A DNA stretch of 64,000 nt from Eurosta solidaginis (GCF_040869045.1 NC_090321.1:183491596-183555595), one strand, 5' to 3'; numbered from the stretch's first letter, positions 20,880 through 31,984 are shown. A program made the numbers and translations. Notes: generated by a model from the letters alone, not told the origin.

Positions 20880-21205
20880 TTGGGTGAATCCAAATTCAAG
20901 GGGTTGTGTAGACAACCATCTCAAGGGGTTCTCATATAGCTTTTCCAACCCAATTGCCAACCTCACCTACCCGTGGGGAATCCTTTTTCATTGACAGCCG
21001 AGGCTCTGGCGACCCCAAGTTCCTCATGGAAGTAGGGGGTGGGGTGGGCGGGATGGCCTGGAAGGTTTAATGTGGTCATATAAATCGTTCCCGAGATGTT
21101 CGGGCTAGTACGTTAATAGTGCTTTGTTACCGGAACGTGCTGGATATATATCCGGCAAAGGACCATCAACATCGGTAACACTCCCCAAAGCCTTCGGGTC
21201 GTTAA
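20880..21205 (-). mobile_element. SINE-like dispersed repeat, copy 2 (longer)
   Basis: On the minus strand it reads TGTTGTTGTATTAACGACCC, CTTTGGGGAGTGTTACCGAT, GGTCCTTTGCCGGATATATA and TATGACCACATTAAACCTTC, then about 160 bp more including GAACTTGGGGTCGCCAGAGC. The first half matches 20050-20225. It sits inside SATE copy 3 and is non-coding. Confidence 0.55.
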
Positions 21206-21494
21206 TACAACAACAAGAATAACAAAGCATGTACTTTTAGACTGAATGAATTAAATAAATAAATAAAATGCGCGCACAGAGAAATGAATAGTAATTCAGA
21301 TTGATATTATTGACAGGTTGACTTAGCACTTTTTTTTAATAGCTGATGACTTTGCACATTTACATATCATTGCCCACAGCATGTAAAAATAAAAAATAAA
21401 AATATTTTTTTTGGTGATCGATGTATTTTGAATTCATGTTTAAAACTGCATTAAAACACAATTTTTAAAAAAGTGACTTATCACCATATATGTA

Positions 21495-21733
21495 TGTAAT
21501 ACTCCTATATTGCTAACAGAAAATGCTCGCAATGTGTTTTGAATTCGAAATCAAAACAAGACAGCCTATAAAATTTTTGTGATTGTAGCAACATAAGTGT
21601 GACAAGAAAAAAATTAAATTTAGGTACATTCGATTATGGAATACAAAAACAAAAACGTTTAAAAAGCAATATATCGGCACTCTGATTTTTGGGAATGTGC
21701 CTAGCCTTTTGTAGCAATATAGGAGTATTACAT
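21495..21733. mobile_element. MITE with 20-bp terminal inverted repeats
   Basis: TGTAATACTCCTATATTGCT at 21495-21514 is matched exactly by its reverse complement at 21714-21733. The element is about 239 bp and non-coding. The flanking inverted ATATAT sequence blurs the exact ends and the target duplication. It is nested in SATE copy 3. Superfamily not assigned. Confidence 0.75.
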
Positions 21734-22313
21734 ATATGCTTATCACATTTTCACATTAAGCTAACGATAATTTACTTATATACTGTAAAGATATATTACT
21801 TTTAAATATTTTTTTTTTAAATGGGCGTGCTCGTCATCCGCCAAATTACAGCTTGCAAAACTTTTAAATTACGTTCTTTTAAAAGTGGGCGGTGCCACGC
21901 CCATTATCCAGAATATTACTAATTTTCTATTCTGCGTCATAAGGTCAACCTACCTACCAAGTTTCATCGCTTTATCCATCTTTGGTAATGAATTATCGCC
22001 TCTTTCGGGTTTTCGAAATTTTCGATATCGAAAAAGTGGGCGTGGTTATAGTCCGCTTTCGTCCAGCTTAAATAGCGATCTGAGATAAGTGCCCAGGAAC
22101 TTTCATACCAAATTTCATTAAGATACCTAAAAATTTACTCAAGTTATCGTGTTTACGGGCAAACGGACGGACATGGCTAAATGAATTTCTTTTTTCGCCC
22201 AGATCATTTTGATATATAGAAATCTATATCTACCTCGATTAGTTCATGCCGTTACGGGGTACCGTTATATGAACAAAATTAATATACTCTGTGAGCTATT
22301 CTCAGTTCAGTAT

Positions 22314-23764
22314 AAAAATGTATAATTGCTAAGTGCTTATATCAAGTGCCATCAATCATTCCTACTTCGAAACTTCAGTGGGAAAGGTACTACAAGCCCC
22401 AGTGGCGTTGACGCTCTAAGATTTTTGTAAGCCTATGACCTTCCGAGGGGCTTCCCAGCACTATATAGAGCCATATCTCATCACCGGCATAACAGCATCT
22501 TCCATTGCTCCATTGCTTTCATGTCATTCGGACCTACAGCACGCACCTTGGCTAACCAAGGTCGTTAAAATCATAAGTAACTCTCTTGAAAAGAACATAC
22601 GATGGTTACTTTAATGTATCTATCTGTGTGCCCATCTCTGGTGTCAAATCCATGTTATTCTCTCATATCGTCTGCCTGTCGTCGTCAGCTGTAGCTGTGC
22701 TGATGTGAATTTATTTATTGCCATTCTTGTGACATTTGACAAAGTGACAGTGCTGTCATTTTTTTTTGTTGTAGCCATGGCTGTGTTTTGGAGTTGTAAT
22801 ATATACATATTTGCTGAATCTTTCCAACATTGTTACACTATCAGTTGCATAGAAGTTATAGCACTGCCGGCCACCACCTCGTCACCTACCATCAGGTCCA
22901 CCAACAACACGATACTACTGCGGAATTTCTCACGCACACACACTTAGATGCAGACGATATTGCAATACACACGTGTAGGAAGCAAAAATATGCCATTACT
23001 CTGTCAAACTACACTCTTTCTACCTCGCCCACTTCACCTCCCTCATCCAAGTAATATCAAGCTCTGTGCCCCTCCGCTGGCAGTTCGGCACCCTTTGTCA
23101 AAGCGGACGCCTTCATCTTTATGATATTACTTTCAGTTCTTTGTTTTGAGTAATGCACATCTCATTGGCCATGGATACGATGTTGCATACTAGCAAATAA
23201 CTTTAATGCTCTACAGCAGAGCCGGCCACACAAACACAAAAACAATTGCATAAGTGTGTGTAAAAATTGAGTGACAACTCCCCAAAGTGTGCTAAAAGAA
23301 AATGTGGACTGTGAAGTTTGAAATTAAAAAGGACTTTGGTTATTTGATTTCAAGCTAAACCTGACTATATTTACTTATATTCGTAAAACTAAGAACGCGG
23401 GATTCCAGCTAGTCAGATGAAAATTTTTTATAAAAGAAGGTATCGTGTTTATTCAATGCAAAATTTACTTTAAAAAATTCATTTTTTCATTAAGAAAGAA
23501 CTATAAAACAAAGTAAATGTGAAGATAGAAATATATATTTTCAAAACATAAAGTTATTCAATAAAAAAAGATTTATGAAAATTAATAAAACTAAGTAGAA
23601 CGTATAAAAATATATTTATATTAAATTGTCATTATTTATTAATAATTAATTGATTATTATTAATTATTAATAATTGTTTTTGTTTTTATCGGCCTATTGA
23701 TAAATCATTCAAGGTTCGAATCGAGCTCAAGGCCAGAACAATAATTTTTTTCTAATTATAATTA
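22314..23764. other. Unassigned AT-rich DNA
   Basis: It has the look of fly intron or intergenic DNA (ATTTATTTATTGCCATT, CTGTCATTTTTTT), with one short AT-rich palindromic stretch (TTATTAATAATTAATTGATT region near 23637-23680). No coding or repeat signature was found. The overlapping frames at 22705-23054 are in different phases and not protein-like. Confidence 0.45.
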
Positions 23765-23839
23765 TTGTTATTTTTTAATTTTTCTAAATTTGAAAAATTG
23801 TATTTTGTTTTTGGAATAGTAAGTAGAAAATTTTTCAGA

Positions 23840-24635
23840 CACTGCTGCAAGCACTGCTGCTTCCTCTGCAAGTGGGATAGCCGAGCTCGTAAGGACCACT
23901 ACGTCAGAAAGGATTGGCCGGAAAGAGTCGAGTTTACCGTTGGTGTGGATAACATCAAATACACCCCTCTTGTCAAGAAAGAGAAAATCATACTTCCACC
24001 CTTACACATCAAGCTCGGTCTCATTAAAAACTTTGTTAAGTCTTTGAACAAAGAAGGCGAAGCATTCGACTATTTGACAACAATTTTTCCAGATATTTCT
24101 CAAGCCAAGATAAAGGAAGGTATTTTTGTCGGACCACAAATAAAAAGGTTGATCAACAATAATCAATTCAAAGGACTACTCTCATCAGTTGAGGCAGCAG
24201 CGTGGGATCCTTTGAAAACGTCGTTGCTTCTTTTCTCGGTAGACACAAAAGCCCTAACTACGAGCAGATAGTGAACGACTTAATCAATAATTATGGGAAA
24301 ATGGGTAAATATTAAAGGCTTATTAAAATTAATTTCCCAAAATTCTATAACTTGTTTACCTAACTAATATTTTCTTTCCAGGCGTAAATATGTCGTTAAA
24401 AATTCACTTTCTGCACTCACATTTGAGATTTTTTCTGGCAAATCTTGGCGACGAAAGTGAGGAACATGGCGAAAGGTTTCATCAGCAAATGAAATTAATT
24501 GAAAATCGATATCAAGGATTCTGGGACGTCGCAATGATGGGTGATTACTGCTGGTTTCTCATAAGAGAAACCGATCCTAAACTGAATAAGCGTCAAAGTC
24601 GAACACATAATTATTTCGACTACATAGTAAAATAA
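23840..24635 (+). pseudogene. Two-exon remnant of an arthropod multicopy hypothetical gene
   Basis: The first exon reads HCCFLCKWDSRARKDHYVRK, then LPPLHIKLGLIKNFVKSLN, then EGIFVGPQIKRLINN. The second, from 24383, reads VNMSLKIHFLHSHLRFF, EEHGERFHQQMK and RYQGFWDVAMMGDYCW, ending at TAA 24635. This order belongs to an uncharacterised family I recall as multicopy in aphids, spiders and Hydra; function unknown, perhaps mobile-element linked. A canonical intron (GTAAATATT...TTTCCAG, about 24304-24382) joins ...KMG to VNMSLK in phase. A one-base deletion near 24207 (after AAAWD) shifts the frame; the +1 frame recovers ENVVASFLGRHKSPNYEQIV. The exon probably starts at a TTTTTCAG acceptor near 23839. 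Upstream exons were not found, so it is partial and broken. Confidence 0.7.
24304..24382 (+). other. Inferred spliceosomal intron, 79 nt
   Basis: The donor is ATGG|GTAAATATT and the acceptor TTTCTTTCCAG|GCGTAAATATG. Removing it keeps the family motif GKMG-VNMSLKIHFLHSHL continuous, which independently supports both sites. A CTAACTAAT stretch 20-30 bases before the acceptor is a good branch-point candidate. The size is typical of short fly introns. Confidence 0.7.
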
Positions 24636-24639
24636 AATT

Positions 24640-25560
24640 AAGATAAAGATTGTTAGAATATAGTACAAACATAAATAAATTAAAAAAAAAAAGTTAAAAA
24701 TATGGGTAATTTCATTCATAAATTGAACTTTTAACTAAATAGAAACAGAGCATAGCTAGATATTTCACTCTTCTTTATACCATACATACGTTTTGAGGTA
24801 TACGTTGAAATTGCGCAACCTGGGTATTTTTATTTGATCGCTTATAACGTAGTTTTGCATCGATTTTCTTCGATGATAGCTTATCTTTTTTCTAATTAAA
24901 CAGAGCTTTACGTAAATAAAAAATATTTGGAAAAAAAGTTGTGGTTTTGGAATGCTGCCCTCGCAAATAGTAATTTTTTTCATATTTTTTCATAAAAAAA
25001 AACAAAAATCTGAAATGATGAGCTAATATCTCGAAAACTATATGGTTGAGCAAAAAACAATGTATGATGCATTTATAGCAAATTTATTTGCAATTACTTG
25101 ACCCGTTCGTGAGATATACGTAATTAAAGGGAGCCATCTTTTTGGTTTTTTCGAATAACGGTAAATTGCAAATATCTCAAAAACGGTACCATAGAATCAA
25201 AAATGAACTCGATTTTCGAAATCAGGGGTTGGTTTTACATACGAATTTCATAACGGCGTCTCTGGTAAATTTTGGCCGTCGACCAGTGTAATTAATATTT
25301 AAATTGTCAATATTAATATGTATGTTCAACGGAAAAAGCCGCTTTAACATTGCAGCATATTGTTTTTCTTATGTGCCCAAAAAGTAGCATGGCCTTTCCT
25401 TTTGCATTCACTGTTGATTTTAGTGAGTGAAAAGGGAAAGCAAACGATCGTGATCACACATCGTTAGTGTCGGTGTGAAAATACGTTGCTTGGCTTTTGA
25501 CTATCGAGTTCTTGTTTTTTTTCTAGCAGATTAAAAAAAAACGTCAACGTAAGCTGAGCT
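24640..25560. other. Unassigned AT-rich DNA downstream of the hypothetical gene
   Basis: Repeated wording such as ATATCTCGAAAACTATATGG and AATATCTCAAAAACGGTACC resembles non-coding repeats common in fly genomes. No boundaries or coding content could be defined. Confidence 0.4.
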
Positions 25561-25570
25561 TAGAAGACAG

Positions 25571-26344
25571 CTCCTCCGAAGCCGCTGTCCATTTTCAACG
25601 GATCTGCTTAACGTTAAATTAACTCCTCCTTACAAACTCTTTCTCCAGTCGCTCCTAAAGGGAAATGCTCCTCAAAGTTCCTATCATATACCGCAGATGG
25701 ACAGTGCGATCTGCAATTGCTCTAACAAACTAGCTCCTCCGAAACCGCTGTCCATTTTCAACCCATATGCCTAAAGTTAAATTAACTTCTCCTTACAAAC
25801 TTTTACTCCAGTCGCTCCTAAAGGGAAATGCTCCTCAAAGTTCCTATCATATACTGCAGATGGACAGTGCGATCTGCAATTGCTCTAAGTAACCACCTCC
25901 TCCGAAGCCGCTGTCCATTTTCAACGGATCTGCCTACGTTAAATTAACTCCTCCTTACAAACTCTTTCTCCAGTCGCTCCTAAAGGGAAATGCTCCTCAA
26001 AGTTCCTATCATATACTGCAGATGGACAGTGCGATCTGCAATTGCTCTAAGTAACCACCTCCTCCGAAGCCGCTGTCCATTTTCAACGGATCTGCCTAAC
26101 GTTAAATTAACTCCTTACAAACTCTTTCTCTAGTCGCTCCTAAAGGGAAATGCTCCTCAAAGTTCCTATCATATACTGCGGATGGACAGTGCGATCTGCA
26201 ATTGCTCTAACAAACTAGCTCCTCCGAAACCGCTGTCCATTTTCAACCCATCTGCATAAAGTTACATTAACTCCTCCTTACAAACTCTTTCTCCAGTCGC
26301 TCATAAAGGGAAATGCTCATCAAAGTTCCTTTACCATACTGCTG
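25571..26344. repeat. Tandem repeat, 163-bp unit, about 4.8 copies
   Basis: Units start with CTCCTCCGAAGCCGCTGTCC at 25571, 25734, 25897, 26059 and 26219 (spacings 163, 163, 162, 160). Each contains AGTCGCTCCTAAAGGGAAAT and GATGGACAGTGCGATCTGCA. The last copy ends near 26344 at a divergent CTTTACCATACTGC. Two unit subtypes (CAAACTAGCTCC and AAGTAACCACCTCC junctions) are present. Non-coding, with no relation to the SATE monomer. Confidence 0.9.
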
Positions 26345-27454
26345 TTCTTTCCTGGTTACGGACTTTCTCAGTCTTAAGGCTTACCCTGTTGCAGCGTCAA
26401 AAGTGTAAAGGTTTAATGGTAATTGTTACTGCCTTTACTAATTTGTATACAGACAAAAGATTGTTAATATTTTCTATCAATGGTTCTACATTTCCTTTCA
26501 GGGTTTGTTAACTTTAATATGATCATACATTTACTAAGTATTGTAAGTTTGCTTTACGGAACTTTTTGTTCATGTGCAAGCGAAAGAGGCCCACATTGAG
26601 TTTGTCCATGCCACATCCTGCTACCTTACAGTATGGTCATGTACATATGTAGTTTTTAGACAGGACCATTCTCAGTTTCAAGTGCTATTATGGGCCTTCA
26701 ATCTCTATATGTTTGAGTGACTTCACTGATAGTCCTTATACCGCTCCTAGATAACTCACGTTGCTCAGAGTGTATAAACAAAAGGCAGTAGCCTGGATTG
26801 GCCATAAATCCTAAAATGTCTGGCATGCTTTGTTGTGATATAGCTTAAAACATTTGTTAGAATGCGCACAGATGCAATTTTATTATAGGGCGGTTTCAGC
26901 GAGTATAACTTTTATTGACACGTAGATTTTCGGTTAGTTGAGTGATACAAATTTTGTTTTATGAACGACGAGTTGATCCAACTGCCAAACGATATAATTA
27001 TTCTTAGATTTTGAAGAAATTACTTCTTAAATTACATATATTTCACACTTCACTGTACTATGAAAAAGGAAACATTTTATTCAGAACCCGTTAGGTGAAT
27101 GTAGCGCAATCAATTCATACTCAGTTATTTCACATATAATCCAAAACATAGATTGCACCGGAAATACATAACGGTGCATTCGGAATCAGTAATCACTCAA
27201 TGGTTGCCCAACAGTTGTGTTTGCTGAACTTTACCAATGGCTGTATGCTGAAAGCCCAACTCTTTAATTCAATCAGTCATTTGATAGTTCCAGTGGTAAT
27301 GAGATTTCACGCAATTTGGCGTTTTCACATTTTCTTTTTTACATTATCAAATATATTTGCATGATTTAATCGGGGATTGCCCGTATTGCTTTTTTTTTCT
27401 TTTTTTTTTTTTTAAATGTATGAAAACATTTATTTGAAGCAATTTTTTAATTTT
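26345..27454. other. Unassigned DNA
   Basis: No coding, RNA or repeat signature was recognised; a T-rich run lies at 27390-27413 just before the palindrome. Confidence 0.45.
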
Positions 27455-27722
27455 ATAATTTATTTAATAATTTGGGAAAAATTTAAACAACGTGACATCA
27501 GGACGGACAAGGCGACAGCTGTTTCGATTATACCTTGTAAATCTCTTCAAAGCCTTTTCTCCCGGGACCACCATTTCAACTATCGTAGGGGTGCGGGTTC
27601 GACTCCCACTCCCGGGAGAAAAGGCTTTGAAGAGATTTACAAGGTATAATCGAAACAGCTGTCGCCTTGTCCGTCCTGATGTCACGTTGTTTAAATTTTT
27701 CTCAAATTATTAAATAAATTAT
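27455..27722. mobile_element. Near-perfect palindrome (foldback-like), 112-bp arms, 44-nt loop
   Basis: The left arm 27455-27566 and right arm 27611-27722 are reverse complements with a single visible mismatch (TTTGGGAAAA against TTTGAGAAAA). The 44-nt centre contains GGTTCGACTCC (27596-27606), an exact Pol III box B. The arms give mirror frames on both strands (MTSGRTRRQLFRLY...), an artefact of the symmetry. No box A, target duplication or transposase was seen. A foldback element or an inverted pair of tRNA-like SINEs are the best guesses. Confidence 0.8.
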
Positions 27723-28520
27723 CAAATATATTTTTTTTTCGGAGACTTACATATTTGAAGATCTCTTAACGCGCATACCTGATCTTCTAAATAAAATCAT
27801 TAAGAGTGTGAGTGTTGCGCATCTTGATACATAAAACCTTGAATCTTGATACAGCCATCAACTTAAATAGCCAATTTCACAGATAAGATAATTAGCGAAT
27901 TTGATTACTGAAGAAAAAAATTTAACAATTAACTTTAATATGGCCTTGCAAGTGGGTTTTCAAGGATAGCATCTCAGCATTTAGTTTTTTGAAGAAAGTT
28001 TTTAGTAAATTTTATGGCTTAGTGCTTTCTGGACTGCATTCGTGTATAACTCGATATTTACCGGCTTGCATATACATACCTACCCAGAGTGCATATGAAT
28101 ATATGTTTGTATGTAAATACAGACATTCCTAAGCCAGTTGCAGATCTCCAATGGCTTCTTAACTGCGCGCACTGACCTCGTCTACGCGATATTATCTTAC
28201 AATTTCACTTTTACTAATAAAATGTTGAACAACTCACAGCAGATGCCATTTGAGAAGGTGTGGAAATAAAGAAACCAAAAAAAAAAATATTTTAAACGAA
28301 ATTTATTTTTCGTACCAAGGCTATTTTTAGCAACGCAAGCTTTATTTGGACGATCAACCGGGCGGAATATAGACACATATATGTTTGTTGGTGTATTTGC
28401 TTCTTTGTGCCTACACAAAACAGTAGTCATCTCCGGTTCAGGTAAAAAACCGAAATCAGCCTACAAGTAGCTGACATAGCCACCGACACCAGCGCTCATC
28501 ACATCCACATTGACAGCACT
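27723..28520. other. Unassigned DNA
   Basis: No coding or repeat signature was recognised. Confidence 0.45.
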
Positions 28521-28523
28521 AAA

Positions 28524-28799
28524 ATGCAGAAGCAGCAGCTATGGCTTCGTGACAATGAAATGTGCAAACTGCTGACAGCGAAATTTAACCGCAAAACAGT
28601 AAAATTTGGCCATAAAAATAAAGTGCAGCGATCCAAGTTGAAGGCTTCTTGCAATGAAATAGCAGCTGACAATGAAGAAAAAGACAGCGATCAGACGAAA
28701 AGGTTGGCAATTTTAATAATTCGTGAAAATTTTTTTATAAAATTGTGCAGGAAAAAGTGTTTTGATAGCGTCAGCAAAGCAAAAAGAAAACAAATGTGA
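28524..28799 (+). CDS. Small basic ORF, doubtful
   Basis: A 91-residue frame (MQKQQLWLRDNEMCKLLTAK...) is rich in Lys, Arg, Asn and Glu, with no recognised domain. The first 50 codons use a mixed, coding-like codon set; the end (after KRLAILIIRENFFIK) becomes AT-rich. An AAAAG|GTTGGC string near 28700 could be a weak splice donor, in which case only the first part would be an exon. Nothing nearby supports it; it may equally be 5' UTR sequence or chance. Confidence 0.15.
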   Translation: MQKQQLWLRDNEMCKLLTAKFNRKTVKFGHKNKVQRSKLKASCNEIAADNEEKDSDQTKRLAILIIRENFFIKLCRKKCFDSVSKAKRKQM

Positions 28800-29022
28800 A
28801 ATTAAATTTGACTTCCAAAGCGAATAATAAAGAAGCGTAAACTAACTGCAATCTTAACCTGTAATTAGCAAGTTTGCGCTACTTCACTTGTCTTATGTGC
28901 TGACAGGTAATTTTGTGGTGATAAAGTCGATTTTGAATTGAAAGAAAAATGTTGAAGTTTATTATAAGGCAAGCGAAAATGGTAAGAATTGTGACAGATG
29001 TACATACAACAAAAAGGTTAAT

Positions 29023-29402
29023 ATTTTTTCCTTGGTTCCGGAATTATTGTGCCTTACCTTTGTATGTCCGCTGGTCAGATTTTACCCATTTTAAGCTGCT
29101 AAGCTATTAAGATAATGAGAATGATTTTCACTATTAAACTACTTTCCTTAATCAAGATAAGTTATTGCCTAAGAAACTAAGATATATTTTCTTTGGTTCT
29201 GAGAAGTGTTTTCTAAACCTTATAAGTTCTGGTGGTCTAATTTGAGCCCTTGTAAAACTAAGGAAAGTTTTTATTAAAATAAGAAAAAACTGGAGCGAGT
29301 TCCACCAGATAAATCCTTTTCTAAATCAAGACAGATAATTTGCGAGGAAGTAAATTTTTTTCCTTTAACCTTCATAACCTTCGCTGGTCAAATTTGCCCA
29401 GT
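29023..29402. repeat. Degenerate tandem repeat, ~164-bp period
   Basis: Three related blocks start near 29023, 29187 and 29352, each going from a TTTTCCTTGGTTC-like word through CTTATAA/CCTTTG to a CGCTGGTCAAATTTGCCC-like word and TTTTA. Matches are imperfect, so this is an old array or three diverged copies. Confidence 0.4.
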
Positions 29403-29736
29403 TTTAGCCAGAAAGTCGTTTTTATTAATTTCGTTTGATCATTTTCCGCCATGTTTAATACAAAACTGGAGAATCCTGCAATCCATTTTGAGTAACTTCC
29501 CGAAGAACTAGTCTTTAAACTAAGAACATACTTCAGAACCCCATGACAATTTGACATGACAGAAAAAAACTTTGTTAGGTGATCCAGGCAAAATGAAAAT
29601 TCAAAAAATCGTCTCAGCTTGGTAATTTTGCTTTCGAGTTTTAAGGAAAATCCCGATAACCCGAGTGCTGAAACTTTGACAGTAACTTTGGGCTCTATTG
29701 GGTTATGCTATTTAGAATAAAATCGTTTACTATATC

Positions 29737-30056
29737 GGCGGCCGCCGTGGTGTGATGGTAGCATGCTCCGCCTGCCACACCGAAGATCCTAGATTCACGC
29801 CCTGGGCAAAGCAACATCAAAATTTTAGAAACAAGGTTTTTCAATTAGAACACAATTTTTCTAAGCGACGTCGCCCCTCGAAAATGTTTAGCAAACACTT
29901 CGAGTGTATTTCTGCCATGAAAAGCTTCTCCGTAATAATTTATCTGTTTTGCATATGCCGTTCGGAGTCGCCATGAAATATGTAGTTCCCGTCCCACCAA
30001 CTTCTGGGGAAAATTAATAAGGAGCTCTACGAAACTTGGAGCAGAGGCTCTGTCTA
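29737..30056 (+). mobile_element. tRNA-derived SINE, copy 1
   Basis: The head GGCGGCCGCCGTGGTGTGATGGTAGCATGCTCCGCCTGCC resembles a tRNA D-arm with box A. The box B region is altered here (CTAGATTCACGCCC instead of GGGTTCAACTCCC). The SINE body with TTTCTGCCATGAAAAGCTTC and GCCGTTCGGAGTCG follows. Copies at 38937-39306 and 51105-51466 (minus) share the whole body. The many differences mark an older copy or subfamily. The overlapping 74-residue frame is not a gene. Confidence 0.8.
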
Positions 30057-30372
30057 GATTTGTTCAGAGGTAAATCGCGTCAAATATTTATTTTAGTTAT
30101 TCTGGGTATAGACTGTCCTTCAAGTTTGGTCCTCGGGTCATATTTTCGGTTAGTAATTAAAGCTAGTTTTACTTCTCTGGATATTTTGCTCTTAATGTTT
30201 TCTCCACTGAATGGTGTTATTGCTTCCTTCTTAAACTTCAGATAGCATTCGTTTATCACCCTTTTTACATTCGAGCTCATCGTAGCCCTGTAGTTGGCGG
30301 TATTTCTTCTTTGTTTTTACTTGCATATTGAATTCTCAGTCATGTCTTATTAAATTTCGGTTTGAGACAAAC

Positions 30373-30475
30373 CGGTTTCGTGTGGTGGCAGCGTTCTCCG
30401 CCTACCACACCAGATATCCTGGGGTCAACTCCCCGACAAAGCAACATTAAAAATTTAGAAACAAGTTTGTTCAAC
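30373..30475 (+). mobile_element. tRNA-derived SINE, head fragment
   Basis: CGTGTGGTGGCAGCGTTCTCCGCC...GGGGTCAACTCCCCGACAAAGCAACATTAAAAATTTAGAAACAAG is the tRNA-like head and first body bases of the SINE, here with a recognisable box B. The rest of the body is absent. Confidence 0.7.
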
Positions 30476-31380
30476 AGTTATTTTCCGAAACTGAAACACG
30501 AACCAAATCTTGTAAATTTTTTTTTTGTACCACATACTTAAGCTTATTTATTAAACTAAATATGCAACATTTAAAAAAGTATAAACAACAATAATACCAC
30601 TGCTATAAACATAACATCAAGCTCGCAATAAAACAGGCTCAATTAATGCCATTAAAATTATCAGCTTTTTAAAGCTGACTAATTAATAAAAAATGCAATC
30701 GGACAATGACAATAGTAAACAGACGTAAAAAAACAAAAATTTTTAACAAAAAAAGTAGATATACTTTGTCGTGAATGCCAAGAAAGTTAATTGCATAACA
30801 ACTAGCTACAGCAGCAATACCAACACCGGCTTGGCCTATGTAAACATCACCAACAACAACAACAAAAGTGACAACAATATTCACTGCTAGCCTGCAACAT
30901 TTTATCTGTAACACCAGCTTGCATCTCGGGGGACACGTAAGGCCAATTGCAACATGTTTCGCGCGCGTGTTAAGTGGCGCTGCTTGGCACTTGCCCACTT
31001 GTGACACGCCTCCCCCCCCCCCCCCCCCCCTTACATGGGAAAATGTAAAAATTTAAAATTTACAAATTTACTTTTACTTCATTTTTTGTGGATTTTGCTT
31101 AGTATATATTGTACCATTCAACATACAGAGTTACTTTTGCTGTTTGCTGTTGTAAATTTAAATGAATGAAAATGAATAATGTCAACAACAAAAACACAAC
31201 AAAGTGTGCGTGTAAGCAAAAAATTCAAAAAGTAAACTGATAAAATCAATAAAAAATTAAGAAACATGAATTCAATAAAATAGCAGAAAACCAAGAAAAA
31301 ATGAAAATGTAAATCCACCCGCCGCCGAGCGTATTAATCACAATAACATACAACAACAAATTAAGTCGGCAAAGTCAAAC
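30476..31380. other. Unassigned DNA
   Basis: It contains CAACAA-type runs (30835-30870) and the poly-C tract. The hydrophobic minus-strand frame at 30669-31007 is not family-like and includes the CAA run. No gene is supported. Confidence 0.45.
31012..31030. repeat. Poly-C tract of 19
   Basis: Nineteen consecutive C residues. Such a length is unusual in AT-rich fly DNA and prone to sequencing error. Confidence 0.9.
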
Positions 31381-31384
31381 ATAT

Positions 31385-31984
31385 AGACGCCGCACGATGG
31401 GGTATTTGATCAATCTAGCTGGCCAAAACTAAAACAGGAGTTATTTCTTTTCAAAAAGTGGTTATCTCACTTCATTGTGTTCCGCGCAGTACTACTAGGA
31501 TCGGGACCCCAATTTCGGATGGACCAGGTGTCATTTTTTTGGCATTACATGGGTATCAAACGAAAAGTATTTTACTCCGCATTGCCACCACACCTTTTTT
31601 ATATTTCTTTGTATATCCACTAGCATCTCGGTAACGGCTTAACCGATTTGAATCAAATTTGGTACATCGACATATTATTACATTTTAAGACTTTTCACAT
31701 AGGCGTTGCCACTGAGGATGTTTCCACCAGGTTGCCACCTTTTGCCAAGGGTATCAGTCTCTTACAAAATTGATCACCACTGTCTCATTCCATTTAAAGA
31801 CACCCGGTCCGCGCAGGACATATTTTTTGATTTCGATGAAATTTTAATATGTTGTTCTTTGGTCAAAATAATGAAACAATTGTTTTTTTTTTTGCCTAAA
31901 AAAAAAATTAGTTTCGGATTGATCGGCAATTGAATTTGATAAAATTCAATCGATATTTTATTCACCTTTTTTTCACCTGTCAAT
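31385..31984. repeat. Non-coding element with one satellite-monomer-like segment
   Basis: At about 31525-31575 the order GATGGACCAGGTGTCA ... ATGGGTATCAAACGAAAAGT follows the central part of the ~130-bp SATE monomer. The rest (TAACGGCTTAACCGATTTGA and others) looks like a common fly non-coding repeat. No other monomer is adjacent. Confidence 0.4.

Larger units (their letters stand above)
20598..22313 (+). mobile_element. SATE copy 3: no satellite array, carries other insertions
   Basis: The left end CAAGTAAGGAAGGCTAAG with ACATACTCAGCTGAGAGC is followed at once by constant sequence, with no ~130-bp monomer. The constant right part resumes at about 21765 (TTTACTTATATACTGTAAAG, GATATCGAAAAAGTGGGCG) and ends at TCAGTTCAGTAT (22313). 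About 1.07 kb between is foreign: it holds an inverted SINE-like repeat and a MITE, and is bordered by an inverted repeat (AGCTTAATGTGAAAATGTG near 20692; CACATTTTCACATTAAGCT near 21747). This copy shows that the array is not needed for mobility. Confidence 0.75.

Noticed and set aside
25571..26344. CRISPR-like array
   Set aside because: Units are contiguous 163-bp repeats without unique spacers, in a eukaryotic genome.
27464..27713. Identical ~73-residue frames on both strands (MTSGRTRRQLF...)
   Set aside because: They arise from the palindrome itself; one sequence read twice, no family features.
29750..29825. tRNA gene
   Set aside because: The tRNA-like head is followed by a SINE body shared with two other loci; no complete cloverleaf or mature 3' end.
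30669..31007. 112-residue hydrophobic minus-strand frame
   Set aside because: It crosses a CAA repeat and has no family-like pattern; no splice or promoter support.
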